A stretch of DNA of 64,000 nt from the NCBI RefSeq assembly GCF_001514235.1, contig NZ_KQ948927.1, positions 319,813 through 383,812 of the forward strand. The letters run 5' to 3'. Numbering within the stretch: position 1 is the first letter of the stretch; the number at the start of each line of letters is the position of its first letter. A program made the translations under genes and the position numbers. Positions 1-9,768 of this stretch are shown piece by piece. The notes under the pieces are model-generated. The model ran no database searches and had not been told where the DNA came from. It was given only the letters and a program-made list of their open reading frames with translations. The DNA is from Streptomyces caeruleatus (lineage in GTDB: Bacteria; Actinomycetota; Actinomycetes; Streptomycetales; Streptomycetaceae).

Positions 1-60
1 GACTCCTGCTGACCTGTTCCTGCACTGACGTGGTGCTGGGCCGGAGCAGTGAAGGCTTCC
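1..60. other. Unassigned left edge
   Basis: No gene can be supported in these 60 bases. All three plus-strand frames are short. One ends with a TGA at 26-28 and could be the last residues of a gene that begins outside the window, but nothing confirms it. Confidence 0.3.
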
Positions 61-95
61 GGGGGCGGGGAGGGGCCAGGCCCCTCCCCGCCCCC
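61..95 (-). terminator. Strong hairpin terminator after the transglutaminase gene
   Basis: A perfect 17-base inverted repeat (arms 61-77 and 79-95, all G/C except one A/T pair per arm) lies 12 bases past the stop codon of the minus-strand gene ending at 107. There is no U tract, as is usual for Streptomyces terminators. It would stop transcription of the MoxR-DUF58-transglutaminase operon and may work in both directions. Confidence 0.75.
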
Positions 96-106
96 TCAGC
101 CCACCG

Positions 107-2491
107 TCACCCCCGCTGACCCGGAGTGGACGGCCTGCGCAGCGTCGGTCGGGCCGCGGCGGCCCGCTGCTTGACGGTGATCCACCACTCCGACAGCTCC
201 CAGACCACCCGCACGCTGGAGCGTGGGGCCAGCAGAGCGCGCAGCCTCGTCGTCCGGTCGGCCTTGGAGCCGAGCTCGGACACGACGCCACGGACATCCT
301 CAGCCAGGCCGGCCACCGGGCGGGGACTGGGCGCGTAGAGGACTTGTTCCACCGCGTCGGCCACCCGGTGCACCGAGGCCGCGGCCGCCGGGTCGAGGTG
401 GCCCAGCCGCACGATACGGGCGGCGGTCTTGCGGGGGGTCTGGGAGTCCTCCGGTGGAATGCCGAAGTCCCAGGCCGTGTCCGTCAGTTCCTGCCAGACC
501 GCCAACGCGTGCAGTGACACGTCGGCCTGCGTGCGGCCATGCGCTCCCAGCCGTCTGGCCCTCGTCCGCTGCCGCCACAGCATCGGCGCCAAGGGGATCA
601 GCAGCGCCGCGGCTCCACCGAGCGACCACGCCAGGACGAGGTACCACTTGGGCCCGTCGTCATCCGTGGCCGGTGCGGCGGCCGGGGACTCGCTCGCGCA
701 CAGCTGCGGGTTCCGCCCCGCGCAGCTCTCGCTCGCGGAGGGCGAGGCGGAGGGGCCCGTACTGGCGGACTGCGTGGGCCGAGCCACGTCCGGCAGCGTG
801 GAGCCGGGCGTGTCCGACTGGGTGTACGCCGGCACCGAGCCCCGGGTCGGCGTCGGCTCGAAGCGGGTCCAGCCCACGCCCTCGAAGTACAGCTCAGGCC
901 ACGCGTGGGCGTCCCTCAGCCCCACCGAGACCGAGCTGGCGCTCTGCGGGGTACCGGGCGCGAAGCCCACCGCGACCCGGGCCGGTATGCCCAGCGAGCG
1001 GGCCATCGCCGCCATCGCGAAGGAGAAGTGGACACAGAAGCCCTGCTTGTCCTTCAGGAAGCGCGCTATCGCCTGCCGGCCGCTGCCGACCTTGACGTTG
1101 GTGTCGTACTGGAAGCCGCCCGTGATCGCGAAGTACTCCTGAAGCTTGACGGCCTGCTCGTAGTGGCTGGTCGACCCCTCGGTGACCTCGCTCGCGGTCC
1201 GGGCGACCACCGCGGGCAGCGAGTCGGGGAGCTTGGTGAACTCGCGCTTCAGGGCGGAGGGCGGCTCCGGCGCGTTCGCCAACTGCTCCGCCGTCGGCTG
1301 TACGTCGAGGCTGCGCACGGTGTACGTCGCCCCGCGCGTGGTCTGACGGCGGTCGCCGACGACCGTCATGCCCAGCGGTTCGTACCGCCAGTTGCCGGTG
1401 ATGTCCACGCCGCTCGGGGGGTACGGCATCGGCAGCCAGTTCTGGGCGTACCAGTCCGCGGCCGAGATCGTCGTCTCGACCTGGGTGCGCCGGACGTCCG
1501 GGCCGAGGCCGAGGGGCGTCGGGAACTCATCGGGCACGGCCTGGATGTTGCGCTTGGCCGGCTGCCAGGTGGTGCCGTCGAAGTCGTCCAGGGACACGAT
1601 CCGCAGATACAGGTCCGACAGGTCGGCCGTGTCGGTCCTCAGGCTCAGGACCTCGCGGTCCTCCTCCACGTTCAGACTGTCCCGCAGCGAGACCAGCGGG
1701 TTCACCGCGGAGATCGTGCCGCCGCTCCCGCTGCCGGAGCCCACGCCGGCGCCCGCGGCGTCCAGCAGGCCGCCGTTCATCGCGGGCAGTCCGGCCGGCA
1801 CCACCAGGGCGATGCCCAGCGCGACCGCGCCGATGCGCCGGCCCGTGCGGACCGGGGCCAGCGCGCCGGACGGATCGCCGCCCGCTCCGCGCGGGGCCCC
1901 GCCGAAGACCCGGCCCCACTGCGAGAGCCGGTCCCGGCCCTCGGCCAGGAGCAGCATGAGATAGCCCGCGGCGGCCACCAGGAACCACAGCCAGTCCCCG
2001 GCGCCGTCGGCCAGCCCCGCGGCCACCGAGTACAGCGCCAGCAGCGGCAGCCCGGCCGGTGCGGCGCTGCGGAACGTCACCGCGAGGGTGTCCACCGCCA
2101 GGCCGATGACCAGGACACCGCCGATGAGCATCAGCCGGATGCCGTCCGACAGCGGCGCCGGGATCGAGTACCGGCTGACGTCGTCCGCGCCCGCCTGCAG
2201 CAGCTCGCCGAAGTGACGGAAGGCCTCCGGGCCGGGGATCACACCGATGATCGCCTGCTTGTCGGCGAAGACCAGGGTCAGCAGCATCAGGGCGACGAGG
2301 GCCTGCACGGCCACCGTCAGGGGACGGGCCAGCGGTACCCGCCGGGCCGCCATGCCCACGCCCGTCTGGATCGCCAGCAGGAAGACCGCCTGGATCAGCC
2401 AGGTGACCGGGGAGACCAGCGGCAGCAGGGCACAGGACGCCATCAGTGTGGCCACCGCGGCGCACAGCGCCATCCGCGTCCGCCCGCTCAT
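107..2491 (-). CDS. TgpA-like membrane transglutaminase-like protein
   Basis: The protein has 794 residues. The first third is strongly hydrophobic and forms about six membrane segments. An outside segment follows with the transglutaminase core: nucleophile Cys486 in QGFCVHF, His529 in DAHAWPE and an acidic third residue, Glu545 in RFEPTP where many relatives have Asp. A Ser/Pro/Thr-rich linker, one more membrane segment and a cytoplasmic tail close the protein. Its ATG overlaps the TGA of the DUF58 gene by four bases, so I chose it over a longer in-frame extension. MoxR, DUF58 and transglutaminase genes often occur together; a role in processing envelope proteins is inferred from the family. 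The substrate is unknown. Confidence 0.85.
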   Translation of the reverse strand: MSGRTRMALCAAVATLMASCALLPLVSPVTWLIQAVFLLAIQTGVGMAARRVPLARPLTVAVQALVALMLLTLVFADKQAIIGVIPGPEAFRHFGELLQAGADDVSRYSIPAPLSDGIRLMLIGGVLVIGLAVDTLAVTFRSAAPAGLPLLALYSVAAGLADGAGDWLWFLVAAAGYLMLLLAEGRDRLSQWGRVFGGAPRGAGGDPSGALAPVRTGRRIGAVALGIALVVPAGLPAMNGGLLDAAGAGVGSGSGSGGTISAVNPLVSLRDSLNVEEDREVLSLRTDTADLSDLYLRIVSLDDFDGTTWQPAKRNIQAVPDEFPTPLGLGPDVRRTQVETTISAADWYAQNWLPMPYPPSGVDITGNWRYEPLGMTVVGDRRQTTRGATYTVRSLDVQPTAEQLANAPEPPSALKREFTKLPDSLPAVVARTASEVTEGSTSHYEQAVKLQEYFAITGGFQYDTNVKVGSGRQAIARFLKDKQGFCVHFSFAMAAMARSLGIPARVAVGFAPGTPQSASSVSVGLRDAHAWPELYFEGVGWTRFEPTPTRGSVPAYTQSDTPGSTLPDVARPTQSASTGPSASPSASESCAGRNPQLCASESPAAAPATDDDGPKWYLVLAWSLGGAAALLIPLAPMLWRQRTRARRLGAHGRTQADVSLHALAVWQELTDTAWDFGIPPEDSQTPRKTAARIVRLGHLDPAAAASVHRVADAVEQVLYAPSPRPVAGLAEDVRGVVSELGSKADRTTRLRALLAPRSSVRVVWELSEWWITVKQRAAAARPTLRRPSTPGQRG

Positions 2492-3857
2492 GGCCGTCCC
2501 CCCTCGCCCCGCGCGCCACCGGCCGCGACCGCGTCCGTACGAGCTCGGTCCGCCTGACGCCACAGCTCTTCCAGCGAGGCGCCCCGCGGCACGCTCAGGG
2601 CCGTCCAGCCCGCCTCCCGCAGCATCCGCAGCCGCTCCCCGCTCCTGTCCAACGCGCCGGACACATCGGTCGGTTCCCGCACCCACGCCGCGCTGTCCAG
2701 CACGAAGGCCACCGCGCCGCCGCTGCGCTGGCGCATCTTGGCGGCCACCGCCGCCTGCTCCTCGTCGAGGTCACCGAAGAAGGCGACCAGCAGCCCCTCG
2801 TTGCCGCCGCGCAGCACGTCGTACGCCCGCGACAGACCCGTGCCGTCCGAGTGGTCGATCACCGCCAGGGTGTCCATCATCAGCCCGGCCGCGTCCGCCG
2901 ACTCCTGGCTCGCACCCGCGAACCCGTCGGCGCCCTCGCCGGGCACCGAGCTGCCGGTGTCGGTCAACAGGCGGACGGAGAAGCCCCGTTCGAGCATGTG
3001 GACCAGCACGGACGCCGTGCCCGACACGGCCCACTCGAAGGCCGAGTCCGGGCCCGCGCCCTGGAAGGCCAGTCCCCGGGTGTCCAGCAGCACCGTGCAG
3101 CGGGAGCGCTGCGGCTGCTCCTCGCGGCGCACCATCAGCTCGCCGTAGCGCGCGGTGGAGCGCCAGTGCACGCGGCGCAGGTCGTCGCCGTAGCGGTACC
3201 CGCGCGGGATCACGTCGTCATCGCCGGCCAGCGCCAGCGAGCGCTGCCGCCCGTCGCCGTACCCCTTCGCCTCGCCGCTGAAGCGCACCGGCGGGAGCGG
3301 CTCCACGCGCGGGATGACCGTCAGGGTGTCGTGCGTGGAGAAGGAGCGGGTCAGTTCGCACATGCCGAACGGGTCGCTCAGGCGCAGCTGCAACGGGCCC
3401 AGCGGATAGCGGCCGCGCAGGTCGGAGCGGACCCGGTAGGACACCTCGCGGCGGCCGCCCGCCTCCACCCGGTCCAGGACGAAGCGTGGGCGGGGCCCGA
3501 GGACGTACGGCACCCGGTCCTGGAGCATCAGCAGGCCGGTGGGCAGCCGGGAGACGTTGTCCATCCGCAGGTGCACGCGGGCCTCGCTGCCGGCGGGCAC
3601 GCGCGCGGGGGAGAGCCTTCGGCTGCCCGCGACCCGGTAGCGGGTGCGGTACAGCACCGTGGCGCACACCAGCGGGAGCACCGCCAGCAGCAGGCCGACG
3701 CGCAGCAGGTCGCTCTGGCCGAGCACGTAGGCGCAGACGGCGGCCGCGATGCCGGCGGCCAGGAAGGAACGGCCACGCGTGGTCAGACCGGCCAGTGCGG
3801 TGCGCATCCCGCTCTTCTCGCCACGGTCCGCCTCCGCCTGCCCGGTCCCACCGGAGG

Positions 3858-3861
<4 letters not shown>
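2488..3861 (-). CDS. DUF58 domain-containing protein
   Basis: A 457-residue protein with two hydrophobic segments near residues 30-75, then a long soluble part that carries the DUF58 region (GYRYGDDLRRVHWRSTAR, about residues 210-227) and a von Willebrand A-like continuation (VLLDTRG). The start ATG overlaps the stop of the MoxR ATPase gene by four bases (ATGA), and its own stop overlaps the next start in the same way. This makes it the middle gene of a coupled three-gene operon. In this gene family, DUF58 proteins are thought to be partners of MoxR ATPases. The exact biochemical role is not known. Confidence 0.88.
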
Positions 3862-4901
<1,040 letters not shown>

Positions 4902-5133
4902 CCGGCCCTCCTCGGCCCGTTCTTTCCGGGCCGACGCGATGCGGACCGGCCCACCCCTGGAACACGGACACCACGCGGGGAATGTTCCGCGTGCTGTCAC
5001 ACTCGCATTCTTGCTGCCGTTACCGATTCGTGTCACTCGACTGTGGACAACTGTCCGCGATATGTCAGGGCTTAGGGCCTTTTGCGCCCCCCGAAGCCGG
5101 AATTGACAGCGAAACGACAGCTGAGGCGGAGGG
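4902..5133. other. Intergenic region upstream of the MoxR operon
   Basis: These 232 bases separate two minus-strand genes. They hold the promoter of the MoxR operon and the end of the carbonic anhydrase transcript. A possible minus-strand promoter is GTGACA, 18 bases, AAGAAT, near 5006-5035, but the match is modest. I see no clear terminator for the carbonic anhydrase. Confidence 0.3.
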
Positions 5134-5685
5134 TTACGCGGGGTCGATCTCGCGCAGCAGGCCCGTCTTCACGTCGAAGACGAAGCCGCGGACGTCGTCG
5201 GTGTGCTCCAGGAACGGCGAGGTGCGCACGCGCTGCATCGACTGCCGCACGTCCTGGTCGACGTCCCGGAAGGACTCCACCGCCCAGGCGGGCCGCTGGC
5301 CGACCTCCAGCTCAAGCTCGGTGCGGAAGTCCTCGGTGAGGGACTCCAGGCCGCAGCCGGTGTGGTGGATCAGCACGACGCTGCGGGTCCCGAGCTTGCG
5401 CTGGCTGATAGTGAGCGAGCGGATCACGTCGTCGGTGACGACGCCGCCGGCGTTGCGGATGGTGTGACAGTCGCCGAGTTCCAGGCCGAGCGCGGCGTGC
5501 AGGTCGAGCCGGGCGTCCATACAGGCGACGACGGCGACGTGGAGCACGGGGCGGGCGTCCATGCCCGGGTCGGTGAACGCGGAGGCGTAGCGTCCGTTGG
5601 CCTCGACCAGGCGGTCGGTGACCGTGCCGCGGACTATCGCACTCTCGGGACCAGCGGGAACCGATGCAGAAGTCGTCATACCCAT
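5134..5685 (-). CDS. Beta-class carbonic anhydrase
   Basis: A 183-residue enzyme that interconverts CO2 and bicarbonate. The zinc ligand set of the beta class is complete: Cys55 and Asp57 in ACMDAR, His108 and Cys111 in HHTGC. The sequence from LHVAVVACMDARLDL to the end resembles the short mycobacterial enzyme of the Rv1284 type, and the length fits. The start MGMTTSA is preferred; ATG at 5679 is possible, and the open frame extends upstream to 5808 without support. No ribosome binding site is evident before either ATG. It stands alone, divergent from the division cluster. Confidence 0.9.
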   Translation of the reverse strand: MGMTTSASVPAGPESAIVRGTVTDRLVEANGRYASAFTDPGMDARPVLHVAVVACMDARLDLHAALGLELGDCHTIRNAGGVVTDDVIRSLTISQRKLGTRSVVLIHHTGCGLESLTEDFRTELELEVGQRPAWAVESFRDVDQDVRQSMQRVRTSPFLEHTDDVRGFVFDVKTGLLREIDPA

Positions 5686-6118
5686 GACGTTACTGGTCAC
5701 GTCCGAAATGGTCCTGCTGTGAGGGGGGACAAAGAACGCCATTGAGTCTTGTTGTGAGCTAACCCACAGGGGTGGCGTGAGTGCGCCCATACGAGCGATT
5801 TCACGCATGGGGCGGCTGGGCCGGAACCCGAAGTGGCGACGCGCAGGCCGGTTGATTGACCGCGAGACACCGTGGACTAAAGTGACGCGAAGCGGGAGGC
5901 GAGACTCCCTGCTGGACTGAATTCCCCGGAGACCCCGGCGATTTTCCGGAGGTCTCCCCGCGTGCGCGGCGCGTACGCACGGCTCGGCCTCCTCCCGCTC
6001 CCGGTCGGCTGACGCTTCCGGCGCCGGCAGGCCTCCCCTTCACTGGGGGTCCCCACTCTGTCGGGGCGGGGCGGGGACCCGGCGGTGTGTACGGACCCGC
6101 CGGATCTGAGAGGGCCCC
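5686..6118. promoter_or_regulatory. Divergent control region and leader of the dcw cluster
   Basis: This 433-base gap between the carbonic anhydrase and rsmH has no supported gene. It holds two small inverted repeats on the plus strand: GGGAG (5894-5898) with CTCCC (5905-5909), and a longer stem from GGAGACC (5928) to GGTCTCC (5951-5957) with CCGG arms inside. A possible promoter lies near TTGATT (5852) and TAAAGT (5878-5883), with a rather long 20-base spacer. The stems suggest a structured mRNA leader. mraZ, which often begins dcw clusters, is not here. Confidence 0.35.
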
Positions 6119-7075
6119 TTGAGTCAGAGTCGACATGTCCCGGTGATGCTCCAGCGGTGCCTGGACCTGTTGGCCCCCGCCCTCCAGCGGCCCGGCGCGG
6201 TGGTCGTCGACTGCACCCTCGGGCTCGGCGGCCACAGCGAGGCCCTGCTCCAGCAGTTCCCCGAGGCCCGGCTCGTCGCCCTCGACCGGGACAAGGAGGC
6301 CCTGCGCCTGTCCGGCGAGCGCCTCGCCCCGTACGGCGAACGCGCGACCCTCGTGCACGCCGTCTACGACGAGCTCCCGGACGTCCTGGAAAGGCTCGGC
6401 ATCGCGCGCGTGCAGGGCGTCCTGTTCGACCTGGGCGTCTCCTCCATGCAGCTCGACGAGGCCGACCGCGGCTTCGCCTACGCCCAGGACGCCCCCCTCG
6501 ACATGCGCATGGACCAGACGACCGGCATGAGCGCCGCCGAGGTCCTCAACACCTACCCGCCCGGCGAACTCGTCCGGATCCTGCGGGCGTACGGCGAGGA
6601 GAAGCAGGCCAAGCGGATCGTGTCCGCGATCGTGCGGGAGCGCGACAAGGAGCCGTTCGCCAACAGCGCCCGGCTCGTGGAGCTCATCCGCGACGCGCTG
6701 CCGCAGGCCGCCAAGCGCACCGGCGGCAACCCGGCCAAGCGCACCTTCCAGGCGCTGCGCATCGAGGTCAACGGCGAGCTCTCGGTCCTGGAGCGGGCCA
6801 TCCCTGCCGCCGTGGAGGCCCTCGCCGTGGGCGGCCGGATCGCGGTGCTGTCGTACCACTCGCTGGAGGACCGGCTGGTCAAGCAGGTGTTCGCGGCCGG
6901 CGCCGCCAACACCGCGCCGCCCGGGCTGCCCGTCGTACCCGAGCAGTACCAGCCCAGGCTCAAGCTGCTGACGCGTGGTGCCGAACTTCCCACCGAGGAA
7001 GAGGTCGCCGAGAACCGCCGCGCCGCACCGGCGCGTCTGCGGGGCGCCGAACGCATCAGGGAGTCCATCGAATGA
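6119..7075 (+). CDS. rsmH: 16S rRNA (cytosine(1402)-N4)-methyltransferase RsmH
   Basis: A 318-residue SAM-dependent methyltransferase that modifies C1402 of 16S rRNA in the ribosomal decoding region. The SAM site is [16 protein letters not shown] near residues 29-44, followed by the family motifs [17 protein letters not shown] and [13 protein letters not shown]. The start is TTG with GAGAGG about seven bases before it, giving the expected N-terminus with RHVPVML. It opens the division and cell wall cluster, followed after 78 bases by ftsL. Confidence 0.96.
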   Translation: MSQSRHVPVMLQRCLDLLAPALQRPGAVVVDCTLGLGGHSEALLQQFPEARLVALDRDKEALRLSGERLAPYGERATLVHAVYDELPDVLERLGIARVQGVLFDLGVSSMQLDEADRGFAYAQDAPLDMRMDQTTGMSAAEVLNTYPPGELVRILRAYGEEKQAKRIVSAIVRERDKEPFANSARLVELIRDALPQAAKRTGGNPAKRTFQALRIEVNGELSVLERAIPAAVEALAVGGRIAVLSYHSLEDRLVKQVFAAGAANTAPPGLPVVPEQYQPRLKLLTRGAELPTEEEVAENRRAAPARLRGAERIRESIE

Positions 7076-7153
7076 CGGCCGGGAGGCAGGGGCGGGTGTC
7101 CGGGTCCAGTATTCAAACCCACGAGTTGGAAAACCGGACCCGGGGGAGGGCAA

Positions 7154-7753
7154 GTGAGTAGGAAACCCGAACTGAGGGGGCGGGCCGCCCGGCTCGCGCG
7201 GCTCTTCCCCTCCGGGGCCCGGCAGGCCGCCCGTGCCCCCTTCGTCCTCCTCGTCGTCCTCCTCCTCGGCGGTGGCCTCATCGGCCTCCTCGTACTGAAC
7301 TCCGCCCTCAGTGAAGGCGCGTTCAGGCTCGACGACCTCCAGAAGGAGACGAAGTCCCTCACCGACGAGGAACAGTCGCTCCAGCGGGACATCGACTCCT
7401 ACTCCGCCCCCGACGCCCTCCAGCGCCGCGCCCTCGAACTCGGCATGGTCCCCGGCGGCGACCCCGCCTTCCTCAACCCCGACGGCTCGGTCAGGGGCGC
7501 CCCCAGCCCCGCGCCCGGCGGCCAGGGCGCCGCGTACAACCCGCTCGCCCTCGCCCCCGAGGCCCTGGACACCGAGCCAGGACCGCCGCCGGCGACCGAG
7601 GCGACGCCCACCACGCCGGCCCCCGAGGCGACGCCCACGACGCCGACCTCCGCGGCCACCCCCACCGAGCCGCAGCCGGCGGCCACCTACGCCGTGCCCC
7701 AGTACGCGCCCTCCGTCCAGCAGTCCTCCGCATACCCGACCTCCGGCAGGTGA
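7154..7753 (+). CDS. ftsL: FtsL-like septum formation protein
   Basis: A 199-residue bitopic membrane protein. Residues 1-28 are basic and cytoplasmic, residues 29-49 form one membrane helix, and a short coiled coil (about 55-85, FRLDDLQKETKSLTDEEQSL) is outside. The rest is a low-complexity Pro/Thr/Ala tail with repeated ATPTTP units. Gene position between rsmH and ftsI, the size of the N-terminal half and the coiled coil identify it as FtsL, which scaffolds FtsQ and FtsI at the septum. The GTG start follows GGGGGAGGG. The last bases overlap the GTG of ftsI. Confidence 0.85.
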   Translation: MSRKPELRGRAARLARLFPSGARQAARAPFVLLVVLLLGGGLIGLLVLNSALSEGAFRLDDLQKETKSLTDEEQSLQRDIDSYSAPDALQRRALELGMVPGGDPAFLNPDGSVRGAPSPAPGGQGAAYNPLALAPEALDTEPGPPPATEATPTTPAPEATPTTPTSAATPTEPQPAATYAVPQYAPSVQQSSAYPTSGR

Positions 7754-9717
7754 CGGAAGTGTCCGACAGGGAACCGCCCCGCCGCCGCGTGCCCGGCCCC
7801 GCGAAGCCCGCCCGCTCCGCCGGCGCCCAGCGACGCCCGGGCCCCGGCGCCCGCCCGGCCCGCCGGCCCACCCGGCCCCGCCCCATGCCCACCGGCAGGA
7901 TCCGGCTCGGCAGCCCCCGCCCGCGGCTGCGCATGGTCGGCCTGGCCCTGACCCTCGTCCTGGCCGTCTTCGTCGTACGACTGCTCCAGGTGCAGGGCGT
8001 CGACGCGAGCACGTACGCCGCCAAGGCCGAGAAGAACCGGTACGTGGGCTACACCTTGGCCGCCGAGCGCGGCGGCATCACCGACCGCAACGGCGTGGCG
8101 CTCGCGGCCAGTGTGGACGCGTACGACATCACCGCCGACCCCACCCTGTTCTCCCGTGAGCAGCTGAAGATCGACGACGGCCCCGAGCAGGCGGCGGCCC
8201 TCCTCGCGCCGATCCTCGGCCAGGAGCCGGAGAAGATCGTCAGGAAGCTCCGGCCGGCGAACAAGAACCTGCGCTACACCCTGCTGGCCAGCCGCCAGAC
8301 CCCGCAGGTCTGGAAGCAGATCAAGGATCTGAAGAGCGCGCTGGCCACCAAGGCCGAGAGCGACAAGAGCACGGCCAACGTCCTCGCGGGCGTCCTGTCG
8401 GTCGCCAGCAGCAAGCGCGTGTACCCGAACGGCGACCTCGCCGCCGGGATACTGGGCTGGGTCAACGCCGACGGCAAGGGCGGCGGCGGTATCGAGCAGC
8501 AGCTGAACAAGCAGCTGTCCGGCAAGGACGGCGAGATCCGCTACGCCCAGTCAGGCGGCCGCCAGGTCCCCACGGTGGGCTCCACCGAGACGCCCGCCGT
8601 GCCCGGCAGCGACGTAGAGCTCACCATCGACCGCGACATCCAGTGGGCCGCGCAGAGCGCCATCACCAAGCAGGTCGAGGAGTCCCGGGCGGACCGCGGC
8701 TATGTGATCGTCCAGGACACCCGCACCGGCGAGATCCTCGCCATGGCCAACTCGCCCGGCTTCGACCCGAACGACCTCTCCGCGGCCAGCAGCGCCAACA
8801 TGGGCAACGCGGCCGTCCAGGACGCCTTCGAGCCCGGCTCCACCGCCAAGATCATGTCCATGGCGGCCGTACTGGAGGAGGGCGTGGCCACGCCCGGCAC
8901 GCATGTCATCGTGCCCAACCGGCTGCACCGCGGCGACCGGCTGTTCAAGGACGACATCGACCACGACACCTGGTTCCTCACGCTCAACGGCGTGCTCGCC
9001 AAGTCCAGCAACATCGGCACCATCCTGGCCACCGGCCAGCTCGGCAAGACCCAGCGGGAGGCCAACAAGGTCCTCTACAGCTACCTGCGCAAGTTCGGCC
9101 TCGGCAGCTACACCGGCCTCGGCTTCCCCGGCGAGACCCCGGGCATCCTCGCGACACCGGACAAGTGGTCGACGTCGCAGCAGTACACGATTCCTTTCGG
9201 CCAGGGTCTGTCCCTCAACGCGATGCAGGCGGCCTCGATCTACTCGACGATCGCCAACGGCGGCGTCCGCGTCGAACCCACGCTCGTACGCGGCACCGAG
9301 GGACCCGACGGAAAGTTCACCGAGGCCCCGAAGCCCAAGAAGACCCGGGTCATCAGCGCCAAGACGGCGAAGTCCCTCGCCCAGATGCTGGAGTCGGTCG
9401 TGGACGACCGGGAGGGCACCGGCACCAAGGCGCGTATCCCCGGCTACCGGGTCGCGGGCAAGACGGGTACGGCGAACCGAGTGGATCCGGCCACCGGCAA
9501 GTACCGCGGCTACACGTCGTCGTTCGCCGGCTTCGCACCCGCGGACAAGCCCCGTGTCACGGTCTACTGCGCCATCCAGAACGCCACCCAGGGCAACTAC
9601 TTCGGCGGCCAGATCTGCGGACCCATCTACAAGAAGGTGATGGAGTTCGCCCTGAAGACCCTCCAGGTCCCGCCGACCGGGGCCAAGGCCGCCAAGCTCC
9701 CGGTCGCCTTCAACTGA
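7750..9717 (+). CDS. ftsI: Penicillin-binding protein FtsI (septal transpeptidase)
   Basis: A 655-residue class B penicillin-binding protein that cross-links septal peptidoglycan. A basic Pro-rich cytoplasmic tail is followed by one membrane helix (about residues 60-80), a dimerisation domain and the transpeptidase domain. The three active-site motifs are visible: Ser364-T-A-Lys367, Ser419-Ser-Asn421 and Lys571-T-G-T574. The GTG start overlaps the ftsL stop (GTGA), so the two genes are translationally coupled. In Streptomyces FtsI is needed mainly for sporulation septa. Confidence 0.96.
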   Translation: MTEVSDREPPRRRVPGPAKPARSAGAQRRPGPGARPARRPTRPRPMPTGRIRLGSPRPRLRMVGLALTLVLAVFVVRLLQVQGVDASTYAAKAEKNRYVGYTLAAERGGITDRNGVALAASVDAYDITADPTLFSREQLKIDDGPEQAAALLAPILGQEPEKIVRKLRPANKNLRYTLLASRQTPQVWKQIKDLKSALATKAESDKSTANVLAGVLSVASSKRVYPNGDLAAGILGWVNADGKGGGGIEQQLNKQLSGKDGEIRYAQSGGRQVPTVGSTETPAVPGSDVELTIDRDIQWAAQSAITKQVEESRADRGYVIVQDTRTGEILAMANSPGFDPNDLSAASSANMGNAAVQDAFEPGSTAKIMSMAAVLEEGVATPGTHVIVPNRLHRGDRLFKDDIDHDTWFLTLNGVLAKSSNIGTILATGQLGKTQREANKVLYSYLRKFGLGSYTGLGFPGETPGILATPDKWSTSQQYTIPFGQGLSLNAMQAASIYSTIANGGVRVEPTLVRGTEGPDGKFTEAPKPKKTRVISAKTAKSLAQMLESVVDDREGTGTKARIPGYRVAGKTGTANRVDPATGKYRGYTSSFAGFAPADKPRVTVYCAIQNATQGNYFGGQICGPIYKKVMEFALKTLQVPPTGAKAAKLPVAFN

Positions 9718-9768
9718 CCACTGACGACCGACCACCCTGATCAGCACCGAGCAGCCAGGAACCACCTC

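Noticed and set aside
539-2557. A 672-codon plus-strand frame opposite the transglutaminase gene
   Set aside because: Composition is typical of antisense frames in high-GC DNA and no motif is present.
5852-5883. Standard promoter for rsmH
   Set aside because: TTGATT and TAAAGT are 20 bases apart, which is long; kept only as a remark on the region.
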